DNA of 64,000 nucleotides. It comes from DATAGF01 sp963835685 (lineage in GTDB: Bacteria; Actinomycetota; Thermoleophilia; Miltoncostaeales; Miltoncostaeaceae). The stretch is from positions 255,787-319,786 of the forward strand of contig CAWIGI010000010.1 of assembly GCA_963835685.1 (NCBI GenBank), written 5' to 3'. The position numbers and the translations under genes were made by a program. The notes below the pieces were generated by a model, which saw only the letters and a program-made list of their open reading frames with translations, was not told the DNA's origin and made no database searches. Below are positions 18,121 to 26,164 of this stretch, piece after piece; positions within the stretch are counted from its first letter, which is position 1; the number at the start of each line of letters is the position of its first letter.

Positions 18121-18696
18121 CTACTTGCCGGCGCAGACGACGTACGGGATCACGGCCGCCGTGAACTGGGCCGGGGCCTGGTAGGCGAACCGGAAGTGCC
18201 AGCCCGAGAGGTTGGCGGTCGGCTCGGAGGTCGTGACGCGGAGGGCCTTCTCGACCGCTGGGGCCAGCGTGTGCCAGCCGCCGGACAGGGCGATCCTGCC
18301 CGACGGGCAGGGCAGCGTGTACGGCGCGTAATCCTGCACGCCCGTCACCGGGACGACCGGGCCCGTGACCCGCGTGACCTTGGCCGGGTCGAAGCCGCCG
18401 TTGGCACCCGGCAGGCCCTGGGGGCCCTGGGGCCCGGCGACGCCGCTGTTCTGGAGCGCGGTGATGGCCTTGGCGTTCTGCTTGGACTTGGTGAGCGCCG
18501 TGGTCGCGTTCTTCTTGACCGAGGTGAACTGCGACTTGGTGAGGGAGAAGGGCCGGGCGGCGTCGGCCGCGTCGACCGGGGAGCCGATGACGCCCACGCC
18601 GATTGCGGCGGCGGCGATGGCGGCGGCGGGGACAACGGTGAGGATGCGACTTGCGCGACATGGTGGTCTCCTGTGGGAGGGTGCTGTCGTTCTCAC
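18121..18696 (-). CDS. Secreted protein with a short collagen-like segment
   Basis: A 191-aa frame with an export signal (ILTVVPAAAIAAAAIGVGVIGSPVDA), a Ser/Lys/Thr-rich helical part, the collagen-like GPQGPQGLPGANGG near residue 90, and a C-terminal domain with a cysteine pair (LPCPSGR, YVVCAGK). Function unknown. The start is doubtful: GTG 18696 opens this frame, but an ATG behind a good AGGAGACCACC site (near 18662) lies one frame away and would give MSRKS joined to RILTVVP if one base were lost. A small indel at the start is therefore likely. Confidence 0.65.
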   Translation of the reverse strand: MRTTAPSHRRPPCRASRILTVVPAAAIAAAAIGVGVIGSPVDAADAARPFSLTKSQFTSVKKNATTALTKSKQNAKAITALQNSGVAGPQGPQGLPGANGGFDPAKVTRVTGPVVPVTGVQDYAPYTLPCPSGRIALSGGWHTLAPAVEKALRVTTSEPTANLSGWHFRFAYQAPAQFTAAVIPYVVCAGK

Positions 18697-18723
18697 CCGC
18701 CCAACCGGGACCGCGCGCGAGCC

Positions 18724-19149
18724 TCACGGGCCGTTTGTCAAGGAATTGTTAAGGGCGCCCGCCGGGGCGATGAAGAGGTCGGGCCCCCGGAGGACGGAGA
18801 CCAGGAACGGCGGCGCGGCGTTCACCCGCAGGAAGGCCGCCACGCCGAGCAGCCGGTCGGCGAGACCGGCGGTGGCCGCCCCGGCCACCCGGACGCGTAG
18901 CTCGGCGACCGGCGAGGGCCAGTCGGCGCCCGCGAGCCAGCCCTCGACCCGCGCGATCGCGTCGGCATCGACGCCCTCGATCTGGACCCCGGCGGCGAAC
19001 CGCGCGCCGGTCCCGAAGAGCGCGGCCCCGGCCTCGACCGCCAGGACGACCTCCAGCGGGCTCCCGGCGGCCGCGACCCCGGCGGCGCTGCCGTTGCCGG
19101 GCTCGAGGCAGCGGAGTCCGGTGATCCTGGCGTCTTGTGGCGCGAGCAT
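18724..19149 (-). CDS. Conserved-looking protein, paralogue of the next upstream gene
   Basis: A 141-aa protein without signal peptide. ATG 19149 follows CGGAGGGATCG, a good ribosome site. It shares with the upstream gene the pattern of an N-terminal beta region, an A-x-W-P-x-P motif (GADWPSPVAELRVRVAGAATAG) and the C-terminal RVNAAPPF. No known family was recognised. Separated from the paralogue by a strong hairpin (19175-19203). Confidence 0.6.
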   Translation of the reverse strand: MLAPQDARITGLRCLEPGNGSAAGVAAAGSPLEVVLAVEAGAALFGTGARFAAGVQIEGVDADAIARVEGWLAGADWPSPVAELRVRVAGAATAGLADRLLGVAAFLRVNAAPPFLVSVLRGPDLFIAPAGALNNSLTNGP

Positions 19150-19174
19150 CGATCCCTCCGGCCCCGGACGGCGG

Positions 19175-19203
19175 CCGGCCCGCCCCGTGGTGGGGCGGGC
19201 CGG
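19175..19203 (-). terminator. GC-rich 12-bp hairpin between two paralogous genes
   Basis: CCGGCCCGCCCC (19175-19186) and GGGGCGGGCCGG (19192-19203) pair perfectly with a 5-base loop. It lies 25 bases after the stop of the 19228-19611 gene and 26 bases before the next start. There is no T-run, as is usual in high-GC actinobacteria, so it may terminate fully or only attenuate. Confidence 0.6.
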
Positions 19204-19227
19204 GCCGGCCGGGCGTCGCCGCGGGGG

Positions 19228-19611
19228 CTACGGGGTGACGAGCAGCCTGTCGCCGACGGCGTGCGAGGCGTCGAAGGGCGGAGCCGCGTTGTTGATGACG
19301 CGGGCCTGGGGCTCCAGGATGTCGCCCTGGCGGCCGGCGGTCGCGCCGCCGGGCACCGTGAACGTGAAGGTCCGCAGGCCGGGGGCGGGCCAGTTGGCGT
19401 CGCCGTAGTTCCCGGTGATGTCCTGCGAGTTGAGCAGTGACGGGTTGGTGGTGTCCGTCATGGTCATCCGCACGCGGTAGGCGCCACCGGTCGCGTGGAG
19501 CGTGCTCCCGGCCTCGGCCTCGATGGTCACGTTGAAGTTCTGTCCCTCGCGGACGTCCAGGTCGGCGGTCTCGACCGACAGGACGTTGACGTCGTTGGGA
19601 GCGATAGCCAT
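19228..19611 (-). CDS. Beta-rich protein of unknown function, tandem paralogue
   Basis: A 127-aa soluble protein; ATG 19611 is preceded by AAAAGGAGATCTGAG. It has a run of alternating hydrophobic residues suggesting a beta sandwich (ETADLDVREGQNFNVTIEAEAGSTLHATGGAYRVRMTMTD), the motif DANWPAPGLRTFTFTVPGGATAG and RVINNAAPPF near the C-terminus, all shared with the downstream paralogue. It lies 72 bases after the SARP regulator gene on the same strand and may be its target or partner. Confidence 0.7.
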   Translation of the reverse strand: MAIAPNDVNVLSVETADLDVREGQNFNVTIEAEAGSTLHATGGAYRVRMTMTDTTNPSLLNSQDITGNYGDANWPAPGLRTFTFTVPGGATAGRQGDILEPQARVINNAAPPFDASHAVGDRLLVTP

Positions 19612-19682
19612 CTCAGATCTCCTTTTGAGTTGGGCGGCGCGCGTCATGCGCGACGCTGTGGGAGCACGCTAGGCGCGCCCAC

Positions 19683-20570
19683 TTAGGCGGCGATTACGTG
19701 CGGATTGCGCGGCTTCCGCGCGTGCGCCAGCCGTTGTGCCAGGCCAGGCCGGCCGAGGGCCTCGTAGCGCTCGGCGAGCAGGCGCCGGACGTCGTCGCGG
19801 TGGGGCTCGGCCGCGAGGATGCGGCGGTAGGCCTCCGCGCTCGTCTCGTGGTCCCCCAGGGAGGCCAGGCAGTCCCCGAGGTGCCCCAGCACGTCGAGGT
19901 GCTCGCTCTCGACCTCGCGCCGTGCGGTGACGATCCAGTCCTCGTACGGCTCCTCCTCGAAGAGGGGCCCGCCGTAGAGGGCGTCGGCACGGCGGTAGGC
20001 GGAGACGGCCTCCGCCAGGTCGCCCGCGCGGCGGAGCCGGTCGCCCTCCCGCGCCAGCCGCACGAACTCCTCGTGGTCAACCCAGACGTCGAGGCCCGGC
20101 TCGAGCGCGTAGGCCTCGTCGCGGAAGACGACGACCGGGCAGTCGCCGTACACCGGCCGGAAGGCCCGGCGCAGGAGGGTGACGGCCACGTTGAGGCTGT
20201 TGCGGGCCGCCCGGGGCGACGAGCCGGGCCAGAAGGCCTCGAGCAGCACGTCGCGCGGGACCGGCCGGCGCCGGCGGGCGATGAGGTACTGGAAGACGAG
20301 CCGCGAGCGGCGGGGCGGGGCGATGGCCGCGCCGCCCGCGGTCAGGCGCGTGGGCCCGAGACAGCGGACCTCGAGGGTCGGTCCCTGCGCGCAGGCGCGG
20401 GACGCCGCGGCCGACGCGCGCGCGAGCAGGCCGTTAACCCGCTCGCGCAGCCGCTCGAGGGCGCGGTCGGCGTCGCCGCCGGGCCATTCGCCCTCGACGC
20501 GCCCCAGCAGCTCCTCGCACGCGTGGCAGACCGCCGTCGCCGCGATGACCGATCCCGTGGTCCCGTTCAT
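19683..20570 (-). CDS. SARP/BTAD-type transcriptional regulator
   Basis: A 295-aa regulator: a winged-helix DNA-binding domain (about 65-155: LEVRCLGPTRLTAGGAAIAPPRRSRLVFQYLIARRRRPVPRDVLLEAFWPGSSPRAARNSLNVAVTLLRR) followed by a bacterial transcriptional activation domain of TPR-like helices (about 165-285: DHEEFVRLAREGDRLRRAGDLAEAVSAYRRADALYGG ... HLDVLGHLGDCLASLG). It has no ATPase part, so it is the small SARP type. Three heptamer repeats typical of SARP operators lie 25-53 bases upstream of its start, in the divergent region. Confidence 0.92.
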   Translation of the reverse strand: MNGTTGSVIAATAVCHACEELLGRVEGEWPGGDADRALERLRERVNGLLARASAAASRACAQGPTLEVRCLGPTRLTAGGAAIAPPRRSRLVFQYLIARRRRPVPRDVLLEAFWPGSSPRAARNSLNVAVTLLRRAFRPVYGDCPVVVFRDEAYALEPGLDVWVDHEEFVRLAREGDRLRRAGDLAEAVSAYRRADALYGGPLFEEEPYEDWIVTARREVESEHLDVLGHLGDCLASLGDHETSAEAYRRILAAEPHRDDVRRLLAERYEALGRPGLAQRLAHARKPRNPHVIAA

Positions 20571-20594
20571 GCCGCGGAGCCTCCACCGCGGCCG

Positions 20595-20646
20595 TCACGG
20601 GCGGCTCACGGCCGGCTCACGGCCTTGATCGCGGCCGTCCTACGAT
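20595..20646 (+). promoter_or_regulatory. SARP-type operator: three TCACGGS heptamers at 11-bp period, with -10 box
   Basis: TCACGGG (20595-20601), TCACGGC (20606-20612) and TCACGGC (20617-20623) are direct repeats exactly 11 bases apart, the spacing recognised by SARPs. TACGAT (20641-20646) lies 17 bases beyond the last repeat and fits a -10 box for the operon starting at 20709, with the third heptamer where the -35 would be. The divergent SARP gene starts at 20570. Confidence 0.7.
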
Positions 20647-20708
20647 GTGAATTGCAGGCAGAACGCCGGCGGAGGAATGGCCTCGCCGGCATCGAAGAGG
20701 GACCGGTC

Positions 20709-20882
20709 ATGAAGACCCTGATCGTCGTCATCGGAACGATCGTCATCCTCGTCCTGCTCGTCTCGAGCGGCGTCCTCGGGGGGGCGATCTGCCTCAACAA
20801 CGTCGGCTGCCTCGCGTCCGAGAACGGCGGGATCCAGATCGACAACCGCGAGTCCGTGACGGTCACCACCGGCAACCCGTGA
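20709..20882 (+). CDS. 57-residue membrane or secreted peptide
   Basis: MKTLIVVIGTIVILVLLVSSGVLGGAI is a membrane helix or uncleaved signal, followed by CLNNVGCLASENGGIQIDNRESVTVTTGNP with two cysteines that could form a disulfide outside. ATG follows GAAGAGGGACC. The next gene starts with GTG overlapping this stop. It is the first gene after the SARP-type operator. No family recognised. Confidence 0.65.
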   Translation: MKTLIVVIGTIVILVLLVSSGVLGGAICLNNVGCLASENGGIQIDNRESVTVTTGNP

Positions 20883-21430
20883 ACCCGGAGCGCACCCTCC
20901 AGCCCGGCCCGTGGCTCAAGACCCCGGGGTGGCGCGGGGGGGCGTTCCTCATCGGGCTGACGGTGCTGGTGCTCTTCGTCAACTGGATCCTGGGCGACGC
21001 GTTCGACGTGGGGTGGAGTCGTGCCGCGCTGGTCGTGATCCTGGGCTTCCTCCTGAGCGTCCCGTACGGCTGGGCCTGGGCGCACGGGAGGGCGCCCCTG
21101 CCGCCCAAGCCGGCGGTCGTGGTGCCGCAGGCGGCCGTCCAGACGGGCGAGCACGGGAACACGTACGTGGTCGTCGGGCCGGACACCGGGACCCGCCGGG
21201 GCCTCGGCCGGAGGTCGCGCGACCTCGGCGCGATCGGATGGTTCTTCTACACGGTCTTCTGGCGCTGGCCGCTGCTGATCGGCGACGCCGTCCTCACGGT
21301 GGTCTGGCGCGGGATCGCCCGGCTCCTCGGCATCAACGGCGGCCCGCGGGTGCAGGACCTGAGCCCGCGCCAGATGGGCGAGGCGGACTACCCGGACGAG
21401 CTCCCCCCGCCGGACCGCGAGCGCTTCTAG
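20879..21430 (+). CDS. Membrane protein of unknown function
   Basis: A 183-aa protein with two clear N-terminal membrane helices (GGAFLIGLTVLVLFVNWIL and AALVVILGFLLSVPYGWAWA), a central soluble part, and a hydrophobic aromatic stretch (IGWFFYTVFWRWPLLIGDAVLTVVW, about 120-145), ending in an acidic tail. GTG overlaps the preceding stop (GTGA), so the two form a unit under the SARP-type operator. The TAG stop lies inside the CTAG duplicated by the adjacent MITE. Confidence 0.65.
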   Translation: MNPERTLQPGPWLKTPGWRGGAFLIGLTVLVLFVNWILGDAFDVGWSRAALVVILGFLLSVPYGWAWAHGRAPLPPKPAVVVPQAAVQTGEHGNTYVVVGPDTGTRRGLGRRSRDLGAIGWFFYTVFWRWPLLIGDAVLTVVWRGIARLLGINGGPRVQDLSPRQMGEADYPDELPPPDRERF

Positions 21431-21593
21431 TGGAGTGCCCGGGGACGTTGGTGGTGTTCTGGCCGCGAAAATCCCGCGGAGGGCCAAGGAAGCAGGGAGC
21501 CCGCATAGCTTGGCCTATGCGGGCGACCGATGACGCCGGATCCGCGATGATTTGCAGCCCGCCAGAACCCGGTGAACGTTTCCGGGCACTCCA
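21431..21593. mobile_element. MITE with long terminal inverted repeats and CTAG target duplication
   Basis: The left end TGGAGTGCCCGG and the inverted right end TGGAGTGCCCGG match for 12 bases, then continue as an imperfect inverted repeat for about 50 bases (ACGTT, GTTCTGGC, AAATC and GCGGA shared). Both ends are flanked by CTAG (21427-21430 and 21594-21597), a 4-bp YTAR-type duplication as made by IS5-subgroup elements. Inside is a perfect 10-bp hairpin, GCCCGCATAG / CTATGCGGGC (21499-21508, 21515-21524). The 163-bp element encodes no protein. The insertion supplies the stop codon context of the upstream gene. Confidence 0.85.
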
Positions 21594-21645
21594 CTAGCCG
21601 TCGGGCCCGGCACGGACGCCCGAAAGGCGTCACACTTCACGCCTG

Positions 21646-23356
21646 GTGGGACACGAGGAGAGCAGCGCGGCCCCCGAGGAGCCGATCGTCATCGAGCTCG
21701 ACGGGGCGTTGCGGCACCTGCGCCTGAACGACGCGGCCCTCGCCATGGTGGGCCTCCCGGCCGAGGCCCTGATCGGCCGCACCCCGAGCGAGACCGGGCT
21801 CCCCGCCGAGGTGGTCGCGCCGCTGGAGCGCGAGCTGCGCCTGGCCCTCGGCTCGGGCGAGGAGCGCCAGCTCGAGCTCGAGATGCCGACCCCGGACGGC
21901 CTGCGCTGGCTGTTCCTGCGGCTCGTGCCCGACGGGGCCGGCGGGGTGCGGCTGCTCGGCAGCGACATCACCCTCCGCAAGCACGCGGAGCTCCGGCTCA
22001 CCGGGGGCCACGCGGCGTTCCGGGCCCTGGTGGAGGACTCGCCCGACCCGGTCGCGCGGGTCGGCGCGGACCTGCGGATCGGCTTCGTCAACTCGGCCTT
22101 CGAGCGTGCGGCGGGCAGGCCGGCGGCGGCCTTCCTCGGCCGCCCGGTCGCGGACGCTCCGCTCCCGGCCGAGATGGCGGGGCGCTGGGAGGACGGCGTG
22201 CGATCCGTGTTCAAGAGGGGCGAGCGCCTGGCGGTGGACTTCCGCTTCCCCGCCGAGAGCGGCGCGCGGTGGTACAGCGCCCGCCTCCTGCCGGAGCCCG
22301 GGCCCTCCGGGGCGGCCGAGCACGTGATCAGCGCGTTCACGGACATCACGGACCGGGTGAACCAGGAGGCCGAGCAGGCGGCCCTGCGGCGGGTCGCGAC
22401 CGTCGTCGCCCGCGAGGGCGACCTGGAGGAGATCGGCCGCGTGGTCGCCGAGGAGGCGACGGTCCTGCTGGAGGCATCGGGCAGCGCGGTCTACCGGTTC
22501 GAGTCGCAGGAGGTGGCGACATGCGTGGCGGCCCACCCGCCCGCGGCCGAGGGTGTCGTCGTCTCCCCCACCCTGTCGATCGGCGGCACGACCGCGACTG
22601 GCCTCGTCGCGATGACCGGCGAGGCCGCGCGCGTCGAACGACTACCACGACCTGCCCGCCGACCCCGCCGTCGACCAGGTCCTCCAGGCCGGCCTCCGCA
22701 GCGGCATCGCCGCGCCCCTGTTGACCGGCGGCCGCGTGTGGGGCGCGCTCACGGCGGGATCGACCGAGCCGCGCGCGTTCGGGCCGGCCGAGGAGCGCCG
22801 CCTCGCGGCCTTCGCCGAGCTCGCGGCCATCGCCGTCGCCAACGCCGATGCTCGCGCCGAGCTCGCCCGCCTGGCCGAGACCGATCCCCTCACGGGCCTC
22901 GCGAACCGCCGCGCGTTCACGAAGCGGCTGAACGGCGAGGTGGAGCGCGCCCGCCGGCACGGCCACCTCCTGACCCTGGTCATCCTCGACCTCGACGAGT
23001 TCAAGGGCATCAACGACACCCACGGCCACCAGGTGGGCGACCACGTCCTGGCGGAGGTGGGCCGGCGGCTCTGCGCCACGTCGCGCGCCGGCGAGCTGGT
23101 CGCGCGGATCGGCGGCGAGGAGTTCGCCTGGATCCTCCCCCAGGTCAACGCCGCCGGGGCGATGGCGCCGGTCGAGCGCGCCCGCGCCGACATCGCCGGC
23201 ATCCGGGTGGCCGGCGTCGCGGGCATCACCTGCTCGGCGGGCGTCTGCGACCTCACGGCCGCCCGCGACGTCGACGAGCTGCAGCGCCGCGCCGACCGGG
23301 CGCTCTACAGCGCCAAGCGGGCCGGGCGCGACCGCGTGGAGGCCGCCGCCCCCTGA
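21646..23356 (+). pseudogene. PAS-PAS-GAF-GGDEF diguanylate cyclase, frameshifted
   Basis: Would synthesise c-di-GMP. The first frame (from GTG 21646) encodes two PAS domains (about 14-110 and 125-240, the second with SPDPVARVGADLRIGFVNSAFERAAGR) and the start of a GAF domain. Near 22635 the reading shifts by one base: DYHDLPADPAVDQVLQAGLRSGIAAPL completes GAF, and ARLAETDPLTGLANRRAFTKRL, LDEFKGINDTHGHQVGDHVL and the active-site loop RIGGEEFAWIL make an intact GGDEF domain (GGEEF). All catalytic residues remain, so an assembly indel is plausible. Confidence 0.85.
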
Positions 23357-23401
23357 CAGGCGCGTCGGGCCGGCGGATTGTCGCCCCCGGCGGCCCTCCG
23401 G

Positions 23402-23414
23402 TACCCTCCAGCCG
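23402..23414 (+). promoter_or_regulatory. -10 box of a leaderless gene
   Basis: TACCCT (23402-23407) lies 7 bases before GTG 23415, with no Shine-Dalgarno sequence between. This matches the leaderless pattern seen elsewhere in the window. Confidence 0.5.
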
Positions 23415-25097
23415 GTGTCCACGACCCGTCAGCGCCAGGTGGGCGATCGCGGGCGGGACGGGGCCCGTGGCGACCTCCCGCCCCTGCGCCTCGGCGGCAC
23501 GACTCCCGAGCCGCGGCGGCGTCGTCGCTGGCCGCTGATGGCGGCCCTCGCCGTAGGCGCCCTCGCCTTCGGCGGACTCGTCGGGTACGCGCTGCGCGAC
23601 GCCGGCGTCCAGCTCAGCACGACCGGGCCCGAGCAGAACGCGTTCCTCGGCCCGAAGGCGACCGAGGACCTCGTGTTCCGGGTCACGTCCGACCTGCCCA
23701 CGCTCATGGAGACGGCCACGCTCGAGTACGACGGGGCCGACGTGCGCGACGACGCCTTCGTCGGCGACGGGGAGCTGACCTACAGGCCCCAGGGGCTCGA
23801 GGAGGGCACGCACACCCTGCGCTTCACGATCGACCAGCCGCTCGTGCCATGGCGGGCGACGCGCAGCTGGACCTTCACGGTCAACCACACCCGCCCCGAC
23901 ATCGAGATCACCGGGCCGACGCGCCCGGCGGTGCGCGAGGCGCCCGTCACGATGTCGGGCCGGGTCGACGAGCCGTCAACCGTGACCGTCAACGACGCGC
24001 CGGTCAACGTCGCGGCCGACGGGAGCTTCTCGGTGACGTTCCCGGAGCCGCCCGCCGGGAGGGTCTCCGTGCGGGCGGTCAACCGGGCGGGCAACTCCAA
24101 GGGCATCCGCACGAGCATCCCGGTCATCGCCCGCGAGCCGCTCGTGCCGATCCGGGCGGTCCACATGACCGCGATCTCCTGGGAGACCGACTACCTGCGC
24201 GAGCCGGTGCTCCAGCTGCTGCGCGACAAGAAGATCAACGCCATCGAGCTCGACCTGAAGGACGAGTCCGGGATCATCGGCTACGACTCGAAGCTGCCCT
24301 TCGCCAACAAGATCGGGGCGGTCGATCCCAGCTACGTCGTCGAGGACGCCGTGCGCCAGATCCACGACCTCGGCGGCCGCGTCATCGGCCGCATCGTGGC
24401 CTTCCGCGACCCGGTCCACGCCAAGTGGGCGTGGGACCACGGCGCGCGCGACCAGGTCATCCAGACGCCCGGGGGGCGGCCCTACGCCGGGTACGGCGGG
24501 TTCACGAACTTCGCCCACCCCACGGTGCGCGACTACAACATCGACGTGGCCGAGGAGGCCGCGCGCCGGGGCGTGGACGACATCCTCTACGACTACATCC
24601 GCCGCCCGGACGGCCCGCTCGAGACCATGAGGTTCCCGGTCCTGAAGGGCGGCGCGCAGGCCTCCATCGTCTCGTTCGTGGCCGAGGCCCGCGACCGCCT
24701 CGAGCCCACCGGCGCCTTCCTCGGCGCGTCGCTGTTCGGCATCGCGGCCTTCCGGCCGGAGGAGGTCGCCCAGGACGTCACGCGCATCGCGCGCAACGTC
24801 AACTACGTCGCGCCGCTGGTGTACCCCTCCCACTGGAACCGCGGCGTCTACGGCGTCGACGAGCCCGAGAGCCAGCCGCGGGCGATCGTCGAGGAGTCGC
24901 TGGTCCACTTCAACAAGCTCGTGAAGAACACGGGGGCGCGCGTCGTCCCCTGGCTCCAGGACTTCTCCCTCCGGGTGACGTACGGGCCCACCGAGGTCTG
25001 CGCCCAGGTCAATGGAGCCCGCGCCGAGGGCGTCTCGGAGTGGATCATGTGGGACCCGAACGTGACCTACACCAGGGCGGGCTGCCTCAGGGCGTGA
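23415..25097 (+). CDS. DUF4015 family putative glycoside hydrolase, membrane-anchored
   Basis: A 560-aa protein with a basic cytoplasmic head, one membrane helix (PLMAALAVGALAFGGLVGYAL, about 40-60), two Ig-like or Big domains (about 80-235) and a TIM-barrel-like DUF4015 domain (about 245-555). The latter has VHMTAISWETDY, INAIELDLKDESGIIGYDS, GRVIGRIVAFRDPVHA, FAHPTVRDYNIDVAEEAARRGVDDILYDYIRRPDG and NYVAPLVYPSHW, with the conserved acidic residues of the presumed active site. It would act on an extracellular polysaccharide; the substrate is unknown. Confidence 0.9.
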   Translation: MSTTRQRQVGDRGRDGARGDLPPLRLGGTTPEPRRRRRWPLMAALAVGALAFGGLVGYALRDAGVQLSTTGPEQNAFLGPKATEDLVFRVTSDLPTLMETATLEYDGADVRDDAFVGDGELTYRPQGLEEGTHTLRFTIDQPLVPWRATRSWTFTVNHTRPDIEITGPTRPAVREAPVTMSGRVDEPSTVTVNDAPVNVAADGSFSVTFPEPPAGRVSVRAVNRAGNSKGIRTSIPVIAREPLVPIRAVHMTAISWETDYLREPVLQLLRDKKINAIELDLKDESGIIGYDSKLPFANKIGAVDPSYVVEDAVRQIHDLGGRVIGRIVAFRDPVHAKWAWDHGARDQVIQTPGGRPYAGYGGFTNFAHPTVRDYNIDVAEEAARRGVDDILYDYIRRPDGPLETMRFPVLKGGAQASIVSFVAEARDRLEPTGAFLGASLFGIAAFRPEEVAQDVTRIARNVNYVAPLVYPSHWNRGVYGVDEPESQPRAIVEESLVHFNKLVKNTGARVVPWLQDFSLRVTYGPTEVCAQVNGARAEGVSEWIMWDPNVTYTRAGCLRA

Positions 25098-25229
25098 GCG
25101 GCGGCACCGACGAATCGGTCCTCACTCGTAAGCGCGCGGTAAGCGGGCGCGCTAGCGTCCCGTCTGACGGAGGGGCGTGCAGCGTTGGGGGACGCTCCGC
25201 GCCCCTCCCTCGGCTCCGGCGACCGGCGG

Positions 25230-26066
25230 CTATGCGAGCTGTGCCTGGGTGACGACGTCCACTCCCCAGAAGGGCGAGTGGCGGACCGAGAGCTCGAGGC
25301 CGGCTCCCCGCCGGTGCGCCTCACGCAACAGCCGCACGATGAGCCGCTCGTCCGCCGTCATCGGCTCGTACATCGGCACGTGGAGCCGGAGCCCCGTGTC
25401 CAGGCTCGCGACGAAGAAGGGGACGGTGTGGATGCGCGCCACCCCGATCGTCTCCGGGACCGGGAGTCCGGCGACCGGCTCGTCCGGGACGAGCTTCTGC
25501 TCCCAGGCGTAGAGGGGTCGGGTCGGGTCAACCGGCACCATGTCGCTGTCGCCGGGCGCCTCGTCGCGGCCGCGATCACCTCGGTCGATGACCGCCCACA
25601 GCTCGAAGTGCAGCGTCGGCTGGTCCGGCACGGCCGACACCTGGGCGACCGGCTCGCCCTCGCGGACGAAGTCACCCACGCCGACCCGGACCTCCGCGAT
25701 GTGGTTGTAGTTGGTCAGGAAGCCCAGCCCGCGGGGGTGATGATCGACGCTGATGTTGGCCGTGTCGCCGCCGGGCTGTACCTCGACCTTCACGACCCGC
25801 CCGCTGTACGCCGCGTAGACGCAGTTCCCGGCGACCGAGGCGAGGTCAACGGCCTGGTGGATGCCCGTGGCGAAGTGGACGTCCTCCCCCGTCGGGTTCG
25901 AGGGGTCGTCGCCGGGAACGACATGGGTCGTCGCGCATTGGGGCGGAGCGGGGAGCGCCCGGCGCCGCAGGGAGTCGAAACGGCCGTTCTCGAGCCGCAG
26001 GGACAGGGGCACGTCCAGCGGTGGGACGAACAGCCAGGACTGCTCTGTCACGGGGGCGAGCGGCAT
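25230..26066 (-). CDS. M23 family peptidase-like protein
   Basis: A 278-aa protein whose centre is a LytM/M23 fold: GIHQAVDLASVAGNCVYAAYSGRVVKV (about 67-95), TNYNHIAEVRVGVGDFVREGEPVAQVS and TLHFELWAV, i.e. the HxxxD and HxH-like zinc positions with the second His replaced in part (LHFEL keeps one). No signal peptide is visible, so either a start further upstream or a cytoplasmic, possibly inactive, role. The C-terminal part, with VPMYEPMTADERLIVRLLREAHRRG, is not recognised. Confidence 0.75.
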   Translation of the reverse strand: MPLAPVTEQSWLFVPPLDVPLSLRLENGRFDSLRRRALPAPPQCATTHVVPGDDPSNPTGEDVHFATGIHQAVDLASVAGNCVYAAYSGRVVKVEVQPGGDTANISVDHHPRGLGFLTNYNHIAEVRVGVGDFVREGEPVAQVSAVPDQPTLHFELWAVIDRGDRGRDEAPGDSDMVPVDPTRPLYAWEQKLVPDEPVAGLPVPETIGVARIHTVPFFVASLDTGLRLHVPMYEPMTADERLIVRLLREAHRRGAGLELSVRHSPFWGVDVVTQAQLA

Positions 26067-26164
26067 CGGGGTCCGGTCCGGGATCGGCGCTCGGAGTCCT
26101 CTTGCGTCCAGTATCGCCGGTGAGAGAGCGTTTCGCGCGGCCGCGGCAGGGCAGGTGATGCGAG

